This document shows positions 1 through 6,409 of a DNA stretch of 14,406 nt, piece after piece. Source of the stretch: Mariprofundaceae bacterium (GTDB lineage: Bacteria > Pseudomonadota > Zetaproteobacteria > Mariprofundales > Mariprofundaceae); NCBI GenBank assembly GCA_030950965.1, contig JAUZQP010000080.1, positions 1-14,406 on the forward strand, read 5' to 3'. Under the pieces are notes generated by a model. That model had not been told where the DNA came from. It was given only the letters and a program-made list of their open reading frames with translations, and did no database searches. A program made the position numbers and the translations under genes. Every line of letters starts with the position of its first letter. The stretch's first letter is position 1.

Positions 1-581
1 TACCTGCAATTGTCCGCGTGATTCAGCGTATGGTGGCGGCTGGCATCCGTCATATTGCGATCAATGTTCACCACCACGCCCATCAAATCATGATGGCGTT
101 GGGGCGTGGTGAACGCTTCGGCGTGCGGCTCTATTACAGCCCTGAAGCCCAATTATTGGATTCAGGCGGTGGCTTACGCCAAGCGATATTACAACTGCCG
201 AACCCCACATCCGTTCTTGTTCACAATGCGGATATTTGTAGCAACATTGACCTTCGCGCCCTACAACAAGGGGATGCCGTCACGCTAGCCATGGTTGCTA
301 ATCCTCCTCACCACGCTCAAGGTGATTTTCATCTTCACGATGGACGCATCAACGCGAGTCACGGCAGGCGTTATACGTTTTCGGGCGTATCTCACTGGCC
401 AGCATCTTTACTGCTGGAGCGTCCTGCGGCGACTGCTTTTTCACTGCTTGATATCATACACCCTTGTATGGCAGCGCATCAATGTGCTGGTCTGTTCCAC
501 GATGGCTATTGGTTCGATATTGGGCGACCAGCGGATCTGTTTCGCGCCTCACACTTCATAACCCAGGTTGCTTATGATTAA
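1..581 (+). CDS. MurU-like nucleotidyltransferase, 5' end cut by window
   Basis: Probable sugar-1-phosphate nucleotidyltransferase of the NTP_transferase (GT-A fold) family, closest in appearance to MurNAc-1-phosphate uridylyltransferase MurU of the peptidoglycan-recycling route, which makes UDP-MurNAc in the cytoplasm. The reading frame is open from base 3, so the GTG at 18 is not a real start. 192 residues are visible, and about 30 N-terminal residues, including the glycine-rich GxGxRMRP-type loop, lie outside the window. Visible family features are the SGGGLRQA segment (families usually have TGGG), the HNADI metal-binding aspartate motif (usually NGDI), and a C-terminal WFDIGRPADL matching the usual WxDIGTPxxL. 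Visible plus missing length fits the roughly 225 residues of MurU. It overlaps the next gene by 8 bp. The family assignment is good; the exact substrate is inferred, and other UDP/GDP-sugar pyrophosphorylases are possible. Confidence 0.8.
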   Translation, partial: PAIVRVIQRMVAAGIRHIAINVHHHAHQIMMALGRGERFGVRLYYSPEAQLLDSGGGLRQAILQLPNPTSVLVHNADICSNIDLRALQQGDAVTLAMVANPPHHAQGDFHLHDGRINASHGRRYTFSGVSHWPASLLLERPAATAFSLLDIIHPCMAAHQCAGLFHDGYWFDIGRPADLFRASHFITQVAYD

Positions 582-3267
582 ACCAATATTGAACGGAACC
601 ACGCTGTTTAACACCCTCACGAGAAGTGAACAACAGCAAGCCTTGATGGATTGGCAGGCCCTACTCAGCCATGGTGATGAGCTACAAAAATGCGCCTGGC
701 AAACACTGATGGAAAATACAGCGCGGCATCAACGTATGCGCTTATTGTTCATCGAACGCTTACCGTTAGCTAAACGCATCGAACTGATGCAGCCTCATCT
801 TGCAGCCATACTGGATGAAACCCAGTGGCTGGAACTGATCCGTCTGTTTTATCGCCAGCATCGTGAGCGTTTAACCACGATCTTGCTAGAAGCAGCAGGC
901 ATGGACGATGATAACGACACCATACCAAGCACAGAACAATGGCGTGAGGCGTTAAATAACGCGCACCATTTAAATATTAGCATCATCGATTTAGCACATG
1001 CGATTAACGCACTACCGTTTGTTGCCAACGGTGATGACCAGCGCGCATGCTACTGCCACCTTGCTGAGGCATGGCAGCAGCAATCTCCACAATGGGTGTC
1101 TGAATCGACTGCCGTGGTGCAAGAGCCTCCTGTTACGCAAGCTGCCCCCGTGCTAGTGCAGGCAGGTATGGATGACTTCACCACCTTAGACGAGGTGATT
1201 CATCAACATATCATTGCCACAGCACTGCAAGAGTCTGGCGCGCTAAGTCATGATAAAATTGCAGATTTACTGGATGAATTACTACATCTTAACAGTCGTC
1301 GCACACACCATTATTTTCACATCGGTTTTGCCGATGCCCTATTGCTTCAGCATGAAATAAAAGATGTTTATGCCTCCACCACAATGGATGGCTTGCGTAA
1401 AGCATGGTATGTCACGGGCTGGCTGGCTGCCTGTGTTCACCAAGGTGACGACGAAGCATTCAAAACTACCTATGCAACATGGGGCTATGAGCTGGAGCCC
1501 TATATCGGCACGTCAGGCTTCATGGGTACAGCACTGGCGAACCACCTGTTTGACTATATGGCTGCGCATCAATACCACCATGAAGCGCTCAACATGCTTA
1601 AAGCGATGATTCAAGTGGCAAATGACCGTTTCGTCATCAAGGCACTACAGGCTGGCGAGCAACTTTTACACTTGGAAGGGCCTGGCATCGCCCTTGATTA
1701 CTTAACGCAGGTGGTGCAGCGCATGGAGCAAGCCAGTGCAGGGTTTGATGCAGAGACACTATTCCGTGCTAAACGCCGTTATGGTCAAGTGTTGCAAGCG
1801 ATGGGGCGTTTTACCAAGGCCTTAGAATACTTCGAGGCACTGAATCAAAGCGCGCCGCGCGCGGAGCTATTTGCTGATATTGCCCTGTTGCGAGCGGGCT
1901 TTCGCGCCTTGCACGAGGTGCGTTTAAAAGCCTCCAAAGAGCAGCAACAAGGCATGCTGGCAGCCTTAAGCAAGGCGGTGAATGATGCGGAGCAAGCGGT
2001 CGCCTTGGTCGAAAATGCCGCCAATGCGAATTATATTTTAGCCATGACTGCTTTTTTGCGCTTTCGTAACCATCAGCAAACAGAAGATGGCGAACAAGCA
2101 CAGTATTATGCCCGTCAAGCGGTGGTGGGCATGCTCCTTTCTCGGGCACGCCGTTTTTATGAAACCATGGGTATGTTGAGTACCGCACAATTTATTGAAG
2201 TGAGCATGTTGGTGTACCGCATCAACAGTGCTGATGTGCCTGATATTCATAGTAAATGGAGTGGCATTCATAGTTTGTCGATGATCCCAGAGGATGATGT
2301 AGTATTCTTTCTCGAAGGCGTATCACTGGTTGATGCATCCCTGCTTCCCGATATCGCGATCAAGTTGATTGAGTCACATGCCCCCCAAGCTTGGCATCTA
2401 TTTTGCCGCAGTGGTGTGCTACCTCAAGTATTACGCCATGGGGATGAATCCGTACTTACTTATCTACAACAGGCTATGCATAGCGACCGTGAAGAACCCA
2501 ACGCTGAGGCTTATGCTCAATCGATGGTGTTGCTCAACGCCATGCCCCAGTCTCCAAACTCAGCGTTGCTTGAGCTCGGTCGTGATGCACTGGATGTAAT
2601 GGAGCACAGCGCGTGGCATAACTCTGCCTTGCGCGCCGACTTTGATCAGTACTTGTTGGATAAAAAACACCTTCTTTTTTGGAGTGAAGAAGATGGCCTG
2701 TGGGCTCGCGTCTATTTAGCTCGGATCATGGGCAATGACACACGCTGCGCGGCACTGATGCCTGAGTTGTTTTACCTCTACCGCGACCAACGTGGTAATG
2801 CCGCGCTGCAAATTCTTGAGCAATGTAAAGCATGGCAGATTGATCGCGCCCTCATCCAACAATTAAAACAAGCCTTACCAACGGATAGTGTTGAAACAAC
2901 GAGCCATTCTAGCGCCCCCCAACCTGTGCGCATCGTGTTCATTGGTGGCAATGAAATTCAACAGCGTTATGACGATGATGTCATCGCTTGGGTAGGCAAG
3001 ACGTTGCCGCATGTACGTTTGCGCTTTGAGCATACGGGGTGGTCATCGAACTGGAACCGCGAGTTGGATCATCTATTAAGTTGCGTTAAAGCTGCCGATG
3101 TCGTCGTTCTGATGTGCATGATGCGTACCACGTTGGGACGGCATTTACGCAAAAAGATTGATCGACCGTGGGTGCCTTGCACAGGTTCAGGGCGCGGCGC
3201 GATTCAACTCAGTATTCAAGAAGCCAGTCGCGTTGTCGGTGAACAACGGCGCAGCAGCAAGCCGTGA
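574..3267 (+). CDS. Large DUF2325 protein with TPR-like helical body
   Basis: An 897-residue protein of unknown function. Residues about 784-880 form a DUF2325 domain: a short beta strand ending IVFIGGN, a central DVVVLMC strand, then WVPCTGSGRGA, the usual Rossmann-like layout of this family. Residues 1-780 are mostly alpha-helical with no clear enzyme motif. The stretch around residues 395-425 (RYGQVLQAMGRFTKALEYF) looks like a tetratricopeptide repeat, and the rest may be degenerate TPR-like helices. No signal peptide or membrane segment is evident, so it is probably cytoplasmic. I chose the ATG at 574, which overlaps the previous stop by 8 bp; an in-frame TTG at 568 is less likely and no strong ribosome site is visible. 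Its stop overlaps the truA start by one base, so the three genes are probably co-transcribed. Most DUF2325 proteins I know of are much smaller, so the long N-terminal body is notable. Confidence 0.82.
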   Translation: MIKPILNGTTLFNTLTRSEQQQALMDWQALLSHGDELQKCAWQTLMENTARHQRMRLLFIERLPLAKRIELMQPHLAAILDETQWLELIRLFYRQHRERLTTILLEAAGMDDDNDTIPSTEQWREALNNAHHLNISIIDLAHAINALPFVANGDDQRACYCHLAEAWQQQSPQWVSESTAVVQEPPVTQAAPVLVQAGMDDFTTLDEVIHQHIIATALQESGALSHDKIADLLDELLHLNSRRTHHYFHIGFADALLLQHEIKDVYASTTMDGLRKAWYVTGWLAACVHQGDDEAFKTTYATWGYELEPYIGTSGFMGTALANHLFDYMAAHQYHHEALNMLKAMIQVANDRFVIKALQAGEQLLHLEGPGIALDYLTQVVQRMEQASAGFDAETLFRAKRRYGQVLQAMGRFTKALEYFEALNQSAPRAELFADIALLRAGFRALHEVRLKASKEQQQGMLAALSKAVNDAEQAVALVENAANANYILAMTAFLRFRNHQQTEDGEQAQYYARQAVVGMLLSRARRFYETMGMLSTAQFIEVSMLVYRINSADVPDIHSKWSGIHSLSMIPEDDVVFFLEGVSLVDASLLPDIAIKLIESHAPQAWHLFCRSGVLPQVLRHGDESVLTYLQQAMHSDREEPNAEAYAQSMVLLNAMPQSPNSALLELGRDALDVMEHSAWHNSALRADFDQYLLDKKHLLFWSEEDGLWARVYLARIMGNDTRCAALMPELFYLYRDQRGNAALQILEQCKAWQIDRALIQQLKQALPTDSVETTSHSSAPQPVRIVFIGGNEIQQRYDDDVIAWVGKTLPHVRLRFEHTGWSSNWNRELDHLLSCVKAADVVVLMCMMRTTLGRHLRKKIDRPWVPCTGSGRGAIQLSIQEASRVVGEQRRSSKP

Positions 3268-4040
3268 TGACACAGCGTATTGCTCTCTGTGTAGAATACA
3301 GCGGGCCAGCCTTCCACGGTTGGCAGCGACAAGATAATGCCACTTCGGTGCAAGCCGTGTTGGAAGAGGCTCTTGCCACCATCGAAAGTCGTCCTGTTGC
3401 TTGTGTGGGGGCTGGTCGTACTGATGCTGGCGTGCATGGTGAAGCGATGTTGGTGCATGCTGATGTGCTGCAAAGTCGTTTTGAACGTTCGCCTCGTGCT
3501 TACATTCATGGGGTGAACAGTCGTTTGCCTGAAGGTGTGATGGTGTTGGCAGTGCGTCCTGTGGCGGCTGGTTTCCATGCTCGTTTTGATTGTTTAGAGC
3601 GACAATACCGTTACCAAATATGGAACCGCCATACCGCCTCAGCCCTGCACCCGTGGCGACACTGGTGGATGCCACGTTCACTGGATGTGGCAGCTATGCA
3701 GCAAGCTGCCGAACACTTCCTTGGTGAGCATGACTTCAGTGCCGTGCGTGCCAGCGGTTGCCAAGCGCATTCCCCTGTTCGCACCATGAAACGGCTGGAT
3801 GTACAACGGCGTGGTCATGAAATCCTCATTGATGTGCAAGCCAATGGCTTCCTTTACCACATGGTGCGTAATATTACGGGGTGCTTGGTTGCCGTCGGTT
3901 TAGGTCGTTGGCACGCGACTGACATTCCTACAATACTCAATCAAAAAAGCCGCCAACATGCAGGAGTCACGGCTCCCGCGCATGGTCTTTATTTCAGTAA
4001 CGCATGTTACCCCGACTTTGAATCGCGCGATTTGTGCTGA
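3267..4040 (+). CDS. truA: tRNA pseudouridine(38-40) synthase TruA
   Basis: Isomerises uridines 38, 39 and 40 in the tRNA anticodon arm to pseudouridine. The 257-residue length is normal for the family. The catalytic segment GAGRTDAGVHG is intact, with the aspartate nucleophile at residue 53. Other family marks are the N-terminal YSGPAFHGWQRQ (residues 11-22), the FLYHMVRNITG helix and the C-terminal HGLYF. The start is ATG 3267, whose A is the last base of the preceding TGA stop, so translation is likely coupled to the DUF2325 gene. It is convergent with the minus-strand coiled-coil gene; the 71-bp gap contains a strong hairpin. There is nothing odd in the protein. Confidence 0.97.
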   Translation: MTQRIALCVEYSGPAFHGWQRQDNATSVQAVLEEALATIESRPVACVGAGRTDAGVHGEAMLVHADVLQSRFERSPRAYIHGVNSRLPEGVMVLAVRPVAAGFHARFDCLERQYRYQIWNRHTASALHPWRHWWMPRSLDVAAMQQAAEHFLGEHDFSAVRASGCQAHSPVRTMKRLDVQRRGHEILIDVQANGFLYHMVRNITGCLVAVGLGRWHATDIPTILNQKSRQHAGVTAPAHGLYFSNACYPDFESRDLC

Positions 4041-4057
4041 AGTAGGGTGGCGCGCAC

Positions 4058-4089
4058 AAAAAAAACGCGCCCGAGTTGTCGGGCGCGTT
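4058..4089 (-). terminator. Rho-independent terminator for the minus-strand block
   Basis: A perfect 11-bp GC-rich stem (4064-4074 pairs with 4079-4089, arm AACGCGCCCGA) has a 4-base loop. On the plus strand it is preceded by eight A's (4058-4065), so read on the minus strand the hairpin ends in a U-tract. It lies 22 bp past the stop of the coiled-coil gene. On the plus strand there is no T-tract, so for truA it could at most act as a hairpin without U-tail. Confidence 0.88.
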
Positions 4090-4111
4090 GCTAGCACTGG
4101 AACAATAGTGG

Positions 4112-4435
4112 TTAAATACTATTGATCTCTTCTAAGGCGGTGTCAATCATCTGTTCCACCTTATGCTTAAACTCTCGTTCAACATGTTTCACATCTTCTT
4201 TAGCCATGCCCGAATCAGCCATGTCCTGCTCGCTTTTGACGGCCAATAAATAATCATGCTTGAGCTTCTTAATGACTAATTTGGTGCGCCTCAAACGATC
4301 TTCGATGGCATTCAATTTTGCTTCCATCTCGCTGGTTGTGGTTTCAGCCGCTTGCGCTTGCCCCATTGTTGGTACCGTGACAGGCAGTGCTGCCACCATA
4401 AAAGCTACCGCTAAGGATAGTGCTATCTGTTTCAT
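4112..4435 (-). CDS. Small exported coiled-coil protein, unknown function
   Basis: A 107-residue protein I do not recognise. Residues 1-29 form a signal peptide: MKQ start, hydrophobic core, and a likely cleavage after AQA. The mature part (about 78 residues) is highly charged and almost wholly helical, with heptad-like spacing in EMEAKLNAIEDRLRRTK, a turn near MADSGMAKED, then a second amphipathic helix to the end. This suggests a periplasmic helical hairpin or oligomer. There are no cysteines or histidine clusters; one histidine occurs in each helix half. The start codon overlaps the stop of the upstream paralog gene in an ATGA arrangement, so it is probably translated by coupling from it, and the two proteins may work together. 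A strong terminator follows. The call as a real gene is good because of coupling, signal peptide and terminator; function is unknown. Confidence 0.78.
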   Translation of the reverse strand: MKQIALSLAVAFMVAALPVTVPTMGQAQAAETTTSEMEAKLNAIEDRLRRTKLVIKKLKHDYLLAVKSEQDMADSGMAKEDVKHVEREFKHKVEQMIDTALEEINSI

Positions 4436-4983
4436 TCCAATCCCACCTCTTCGTCCGCATAAATGGCAATACCATCTTCAGCATCGTTATAAAGCAACAC
4501 CCAGCCTTTACCCGCTTCCATTGTGGTCGGCTTGATGATTGCTTTGTGTTCAATTTCTCTACCACTTTGATCTACCATCAGAACCTGACAAAGGCCTGCT
4601 AAAGAAACGCCGTTAGCTTTAATGTGAATATTCAACTGGCAATCCACACCGAAGTCTTCAAATGCGCTATCGGCACCTTCACGCAACACATCGTTGCCAA
4701 TCGCCAGAATATCACCATCCATCAAACCTGCTGTATGATTGATGCTAATAAATTGCGCCTTGCCCTGCATCGTGTGGAGAATGTCATGGTCAGCCATGTG
4801 TGCGGGGTAGTTAAAGCCTTCCTGACCATGCAGTTTGTGGAAAATTGCCACATTTACATGCGGTGCTTTTTTGCCACCTGTAATGTCACCCGCTTTGATG
4901 CTGGATGACACACCATAACTCGTTACCATCATCACGGCAGCTACGGCAACCATGCACAATGATAATACTTTAATCTGTTTCAT
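4432..4983 (-). CDS. Secreted 183-residue paralog 1, unknown function
   Basis: The first of three tandem paralogs. Residues 1-27 are a signal peptide (MKQIKVLSLC start, hydrophobic core, SYGVSS end); the cysteine at 10 is not in a lipobox. The mature protein starts near SIKAGDITGGKK at residue 28. By eye it is 127/156 identical to paralog 2. The N-terminal third is histidine-rich (H42, H49, H52, H66, H70, H83); H120 and H146 and the cysteines C115 and C132 are also shared by all three paralogs. The C-terminal half (LMVDQSGREIEHKA, WVLLYND, GIAIYADE) has alternating hydrophobic residues typical of beta strands, so a periplasmic beta-rich domain is likely. The start is supported by AAAGGAG nine bases upstream. 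Its stop overlaps the coiled-coil gene. Function is not recognised; metal or heme binding is only a guess from the histidines. Confidence 0.85.
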   Translation of the reverse strand: MKQIKVLSLCMVAVAAVMMVTSYGVSSSIKAGDITGGKKAPHVNVAIFHKLHGQEGFNYPAHMADHDILHTMQGKAQFISINHTAGLMDGDILAIGNDVLREGADSAFEDFGVDCQLNIHIKANGVSLAGLCQVLMVDQSGREIEHKAIIKPTTMEAGKGWVLLYNDAEDGIAIYADEEVGLE

Positions 4984-5143
4984 AGATACGCTCCTTTAAT
5001 CTTCAGCGGCAAAATATGAAGTAAATCATACGTATATTCAAGATCTTAGCCTGAATTATTCATAAATCGTCGTGATGATTGCGTAGAACTTTTGTTTGCA
5101 ACGGATGCCTTGCTGGGAGTAGCGTACCCATGGATACGCTCGA

Positions 5144-5310
5144 CTAGGAGGATGTCCGAGAATAGAGACCGTAGCGAGGGATTCCCATTTTGAGTCATGA
5201 TTTTCAGCTGTTTGAGGCGAATAGCAGGGCTATTTAACGAAAACAGGCGGAAATCATGACCGAAATGGGGGTTCCGCAGTAGGTCTTTCTATTGTCGGAC
5301 AGCCTCCTAG
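5144..5310 (+). repeat. Palindromic intergenic element, copy 1
   Basis: An imperfect inverted repeat of 167 bp. The ends read CTAGGAGG (5144-5151) and CCTCCTAG (5303-5310), and the arms stay complementary for about 65 bp, through AATAGA, AGACC, GGATTCCC/GGGGGTTCC and GTCATGATTT/AAATCATGAC. The apex carries a small perfect hairpin (AATAGC 5220-5225 with GCTATT 5229-5234). Partly complementary outer arms extend to about 5090-5115 and 5311-5334 (TTTGTTTGCAACG against CGTTGCAGACAAA), interrupted on the left by about 28 bp. A second copy in the opposite orientation lies at 6229-6355. Size, terminal inverted repeats and absence of coding fit a MITE-like or REP-like element; mobility is inferred, and I found no clear target duplication. 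Confidence 0.8.
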
Positions 5311-5436
5311 CAGGGTGTTCGTTGCAGACAAAGGGGCAAGCAAGGGCGCGACAGTATTGGTGAATAATTTAGGTTAGGTAACGCGCAATAAATGATTTAC
5401 CAAAATTACGCAAGATTTTTATTTCGCATCAAGGCG

Positions 5437-5526
5437 AAAAAAGCTTACATAGCTTACATAGCTTACATAGCTTACATAGCTTACATAGCTTACATAGCTT
5501 ACATAGCTCACTATGTAAGCTTTTTT
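5437..5526 (-). terminator. Possible bidirectional terminator after paralog 2
   Basis: A 16-bp perfect inverted repeat (5437-5452 with 5511-5526) begins with A6 and ends with T6, so transcripts from either strand end a stem with a U-tract. For the minus-strand paralog 2 it starts about 60 bp past the stop. The loop is filled with the tandem repeat, and the 5511-5520 arm can pair equally with any repeat copy, including the nearest one, giving several alternative short hairpins. Function as a terminator is inferred. Confidence 0.5.
5442..5504. repeat. Seven perfect copies of a 9-bp tandem repeat
   Basis: The unit AGCTTACAT is repeated seven times without any mismatch, followed by AGCTCA and then the reverse complement of one unit (CTATGTAAGCT, 5511-5521). 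Perfect identity suggests recent slippage and a copy number that may vary between strains. Being 9 bp, gain or loss of units would not shift a frame, though I see no gene here. Confidence 0.95.
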
Positions 5527-5587
5527 GCAACGCCGATACTGAGCAAAAAGACAAGCGAGTTTGGTGGGTTATTTATTGCGCGTTGCC

Positions 5588-6139
5588 TTATTCCATGCCC
5601 ATTTCTTCATCGGCATAAATAGCAATGCCATCTTCTTCATCGTTATAGAGCAGTACCCAGTCTTTGCCCGCTTCAAGGGTTGTGGGTTTCACGATCGCTT
5701 TGTGTTCAATTTCTCGCCCGTCTTGATCAACCATTAAAATTTCACAAATTCCTGCCAAAGTAACATGATCAGCCTTTAGGTGAATGGTGAGCTGGCAATC
5801 AACACCAAAATCTTCAAAGCCCTTGTCACTGCCTTCGCGTAACACATCATTGGAAGATGTTAAAATATCGCCATCCATCACACCAGCGGTATGATTAATG
5901 CTGATAAATTGCGCCTTGTCCTGCATGGCATGTAGAATGTCATGGGCAGCAATATGTTTAGGGTAGCTAAAACCCTCTTGCCCATGTAATTTATGGAAGA
6001 TGGCGATATTCACATGGGGGGCTTTTTTTCCGCCTGTAATATCACCCGCCTTAATACTTGATGACACACCATAACTGGTTATCATCATGATTGCAGCGAC
6101 AACAATTCCGCACCATGATAATGTTTTAACATGCTTCAT
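5588..6139 (-). CDS. Secreted 183-residue paralog 2, mosaic of 1 and 3
   Basis: A member of the same exported family as its two neighbours. The signal peptide (residues 1-27, MKHVKTLSWC start, ending SYGVSS) matches paralog 1 at 18/27 positions, while the mature part from residue 28 matches paralog 3 at 149/156 and paralog 1 at only 127/156. The DNA of the mature region is also nearly identical to paralog 3 and diverges sharply at the signal-peptide boundary. The shared histidines (42, 49, 52, 66, 70, 83, 120, 146) and cysteines 115 and 132 are all kept. The start is supported by a GAGGAG site seven bases upstream. It lies alone between two copies of a palindromic element, and its stop abuts another inverted-repeat element, so it probably does not share a simple transcript with its neighbours. 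Function unknown. Confidence 0.85.
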   Translation of the reverse strand: MKHVKTLSWCGIVVAAIMMITSYGVSSSIKAGDITGGKKAPHVNIAIFHKLHGQEGFSYPKHIAAHDILHAMQDKAQFISINHTAGVMDGDILTSSNDVLREGSDKGFEDFGVDCQLTIHLKADHVTLAGICEILMVDQDGREIEHKAIVKPTTLEAGKDWVLLYNDEEDGIAIYADEEMGME

Positions 6140-6228
6140 AAGCTCTCCTCTTCTTTCTTTAAAATCCCCTGATTTTGCGCCAGCCTATGCCATGGAACAT
6201 CAATGCACGGTGATTGGTTCATGCTCCA

Positions 6229-6355
6229 TACTGCGGAATCCCCATTTCGACCATGATTTCCGTCTATTTTCGTTAAATAGCCGAAAAACATGACTCAAAA
6301 AAGGAATCCCTGCTACGGTCTCTATTGTCAGGCAGCCTCCTAGGAGGCTGCCTGA
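6229..6355 (-). repeat. Palindromic intergenic element, copy 2 (inverted)
   Basis: The reverse complement matches the 5144-5310 element through AATAGAGACCGTAGC, AGGGATTCC, TTTGAGTCATG, GGCTATTTAACGAAAA, CGGAAATCATG, CGAAATGGGG and TTCCGCAGTA. It is shorter: the apex loop is reduced and one outer arm is missing. At the right end, 6328-6355 is a perfect 28-bp palindrome (arm TCAGGCAGCCTCC around a central TA), as though two element ends were joined head to head. The palindrome lies 55 bp past the stop of paralog 3; it is not followed by a T-tract on either strand, so it is not a standard terminator, though it could stabilise an mRNA 3' end. Confidence 0.8.
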
Positions 6356-6409
6356 ACCATTCAGGGAAGACGGCAAAAGATGAATGAAAAAAGGTTTATA
6401 TTCAAGTAA

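Larger units (their letters stand above)
4984..5587. other. 604-bp gene-free stretch rich in inverted repeats
   Basis: The space between paralog 1 and paralog 2 contains no gene I can support. It must hold any separate promoter for paralog 1, but I see no convincing -35/-10 pair. From about 5090 to 5587 it is almost completely occupied by two inverted-repeat structures: a large palindrome centred near 5227 and a second one with a 9-bp tandem repeat at its apex. An open plus-strand frame at 5392-5622 (76 codons) is produced by the tandem repeat and runs antisense into paralog 2, so it is not annotated. Confidence 0.8.
5377..5587. repeat. Inverted-repeat element with 9-bp tandem repeats at its apex
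   Basis: The ends 5377-5395 and 5569-5587 are 19-bp inverted repeats with two mismatches (core AACGCGCAATAAAT, 14 bp perfect). The inner ends (AAAAAAGCTTACATAG at 5437-5452 and its complement at 5511-5526) are also perfect, and the sequence between is weakly complementary, so the whole 211 bp can fold into one long hairpin. The right end stops exactly at the stop codon of paralog 2. This resembles a small non-autonomous mobile element, but I see no target-site duplication. It is unrelated in sequence to the 5144 element. Confidence 0.65.

Noticed and set aside
1811..2271. Minus-strand open frames inside the DUF2325 gene
   Set aside because: These are antisense to a clear coding gene, with arginine- and proline-rich translations typical of shadow frames and no ribosome sites.
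3187..3681. Minus-strand 164-codon frame across the DUF2325/truA junction
   Set aside because: It is antisense to truA, whose catalytic motif is unmistakable; the translation is low-complexity in His and Gln.
4432..4983. Lipoprotein call for paralog 1 from the cysteine at residue 10
   Set aside because: The cysteine lies near the N-terminus inside the hydrophobic stretch, is not preceded by a lipobox, and is absent from paralog 3.
5442..5526. CRISPR array
   Set aside because: The repeat unit is only 9 bp, with no spacers and no cas genes nearby.
5392..5622. Plus-strand open frame with a YIA repeat
   Set aside because: The frame is open only because the 9-bp tandem repeat lacks stops; it has no ribosome site, covers a palindromic element and runs antisense into paralog 2.
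5144..6355. Composite transposon carrying paralog 2
   Set aside because: The two palindromic copies encode no transposase, differ in length and show no target duplication that I can see, so only a repeat call is made.
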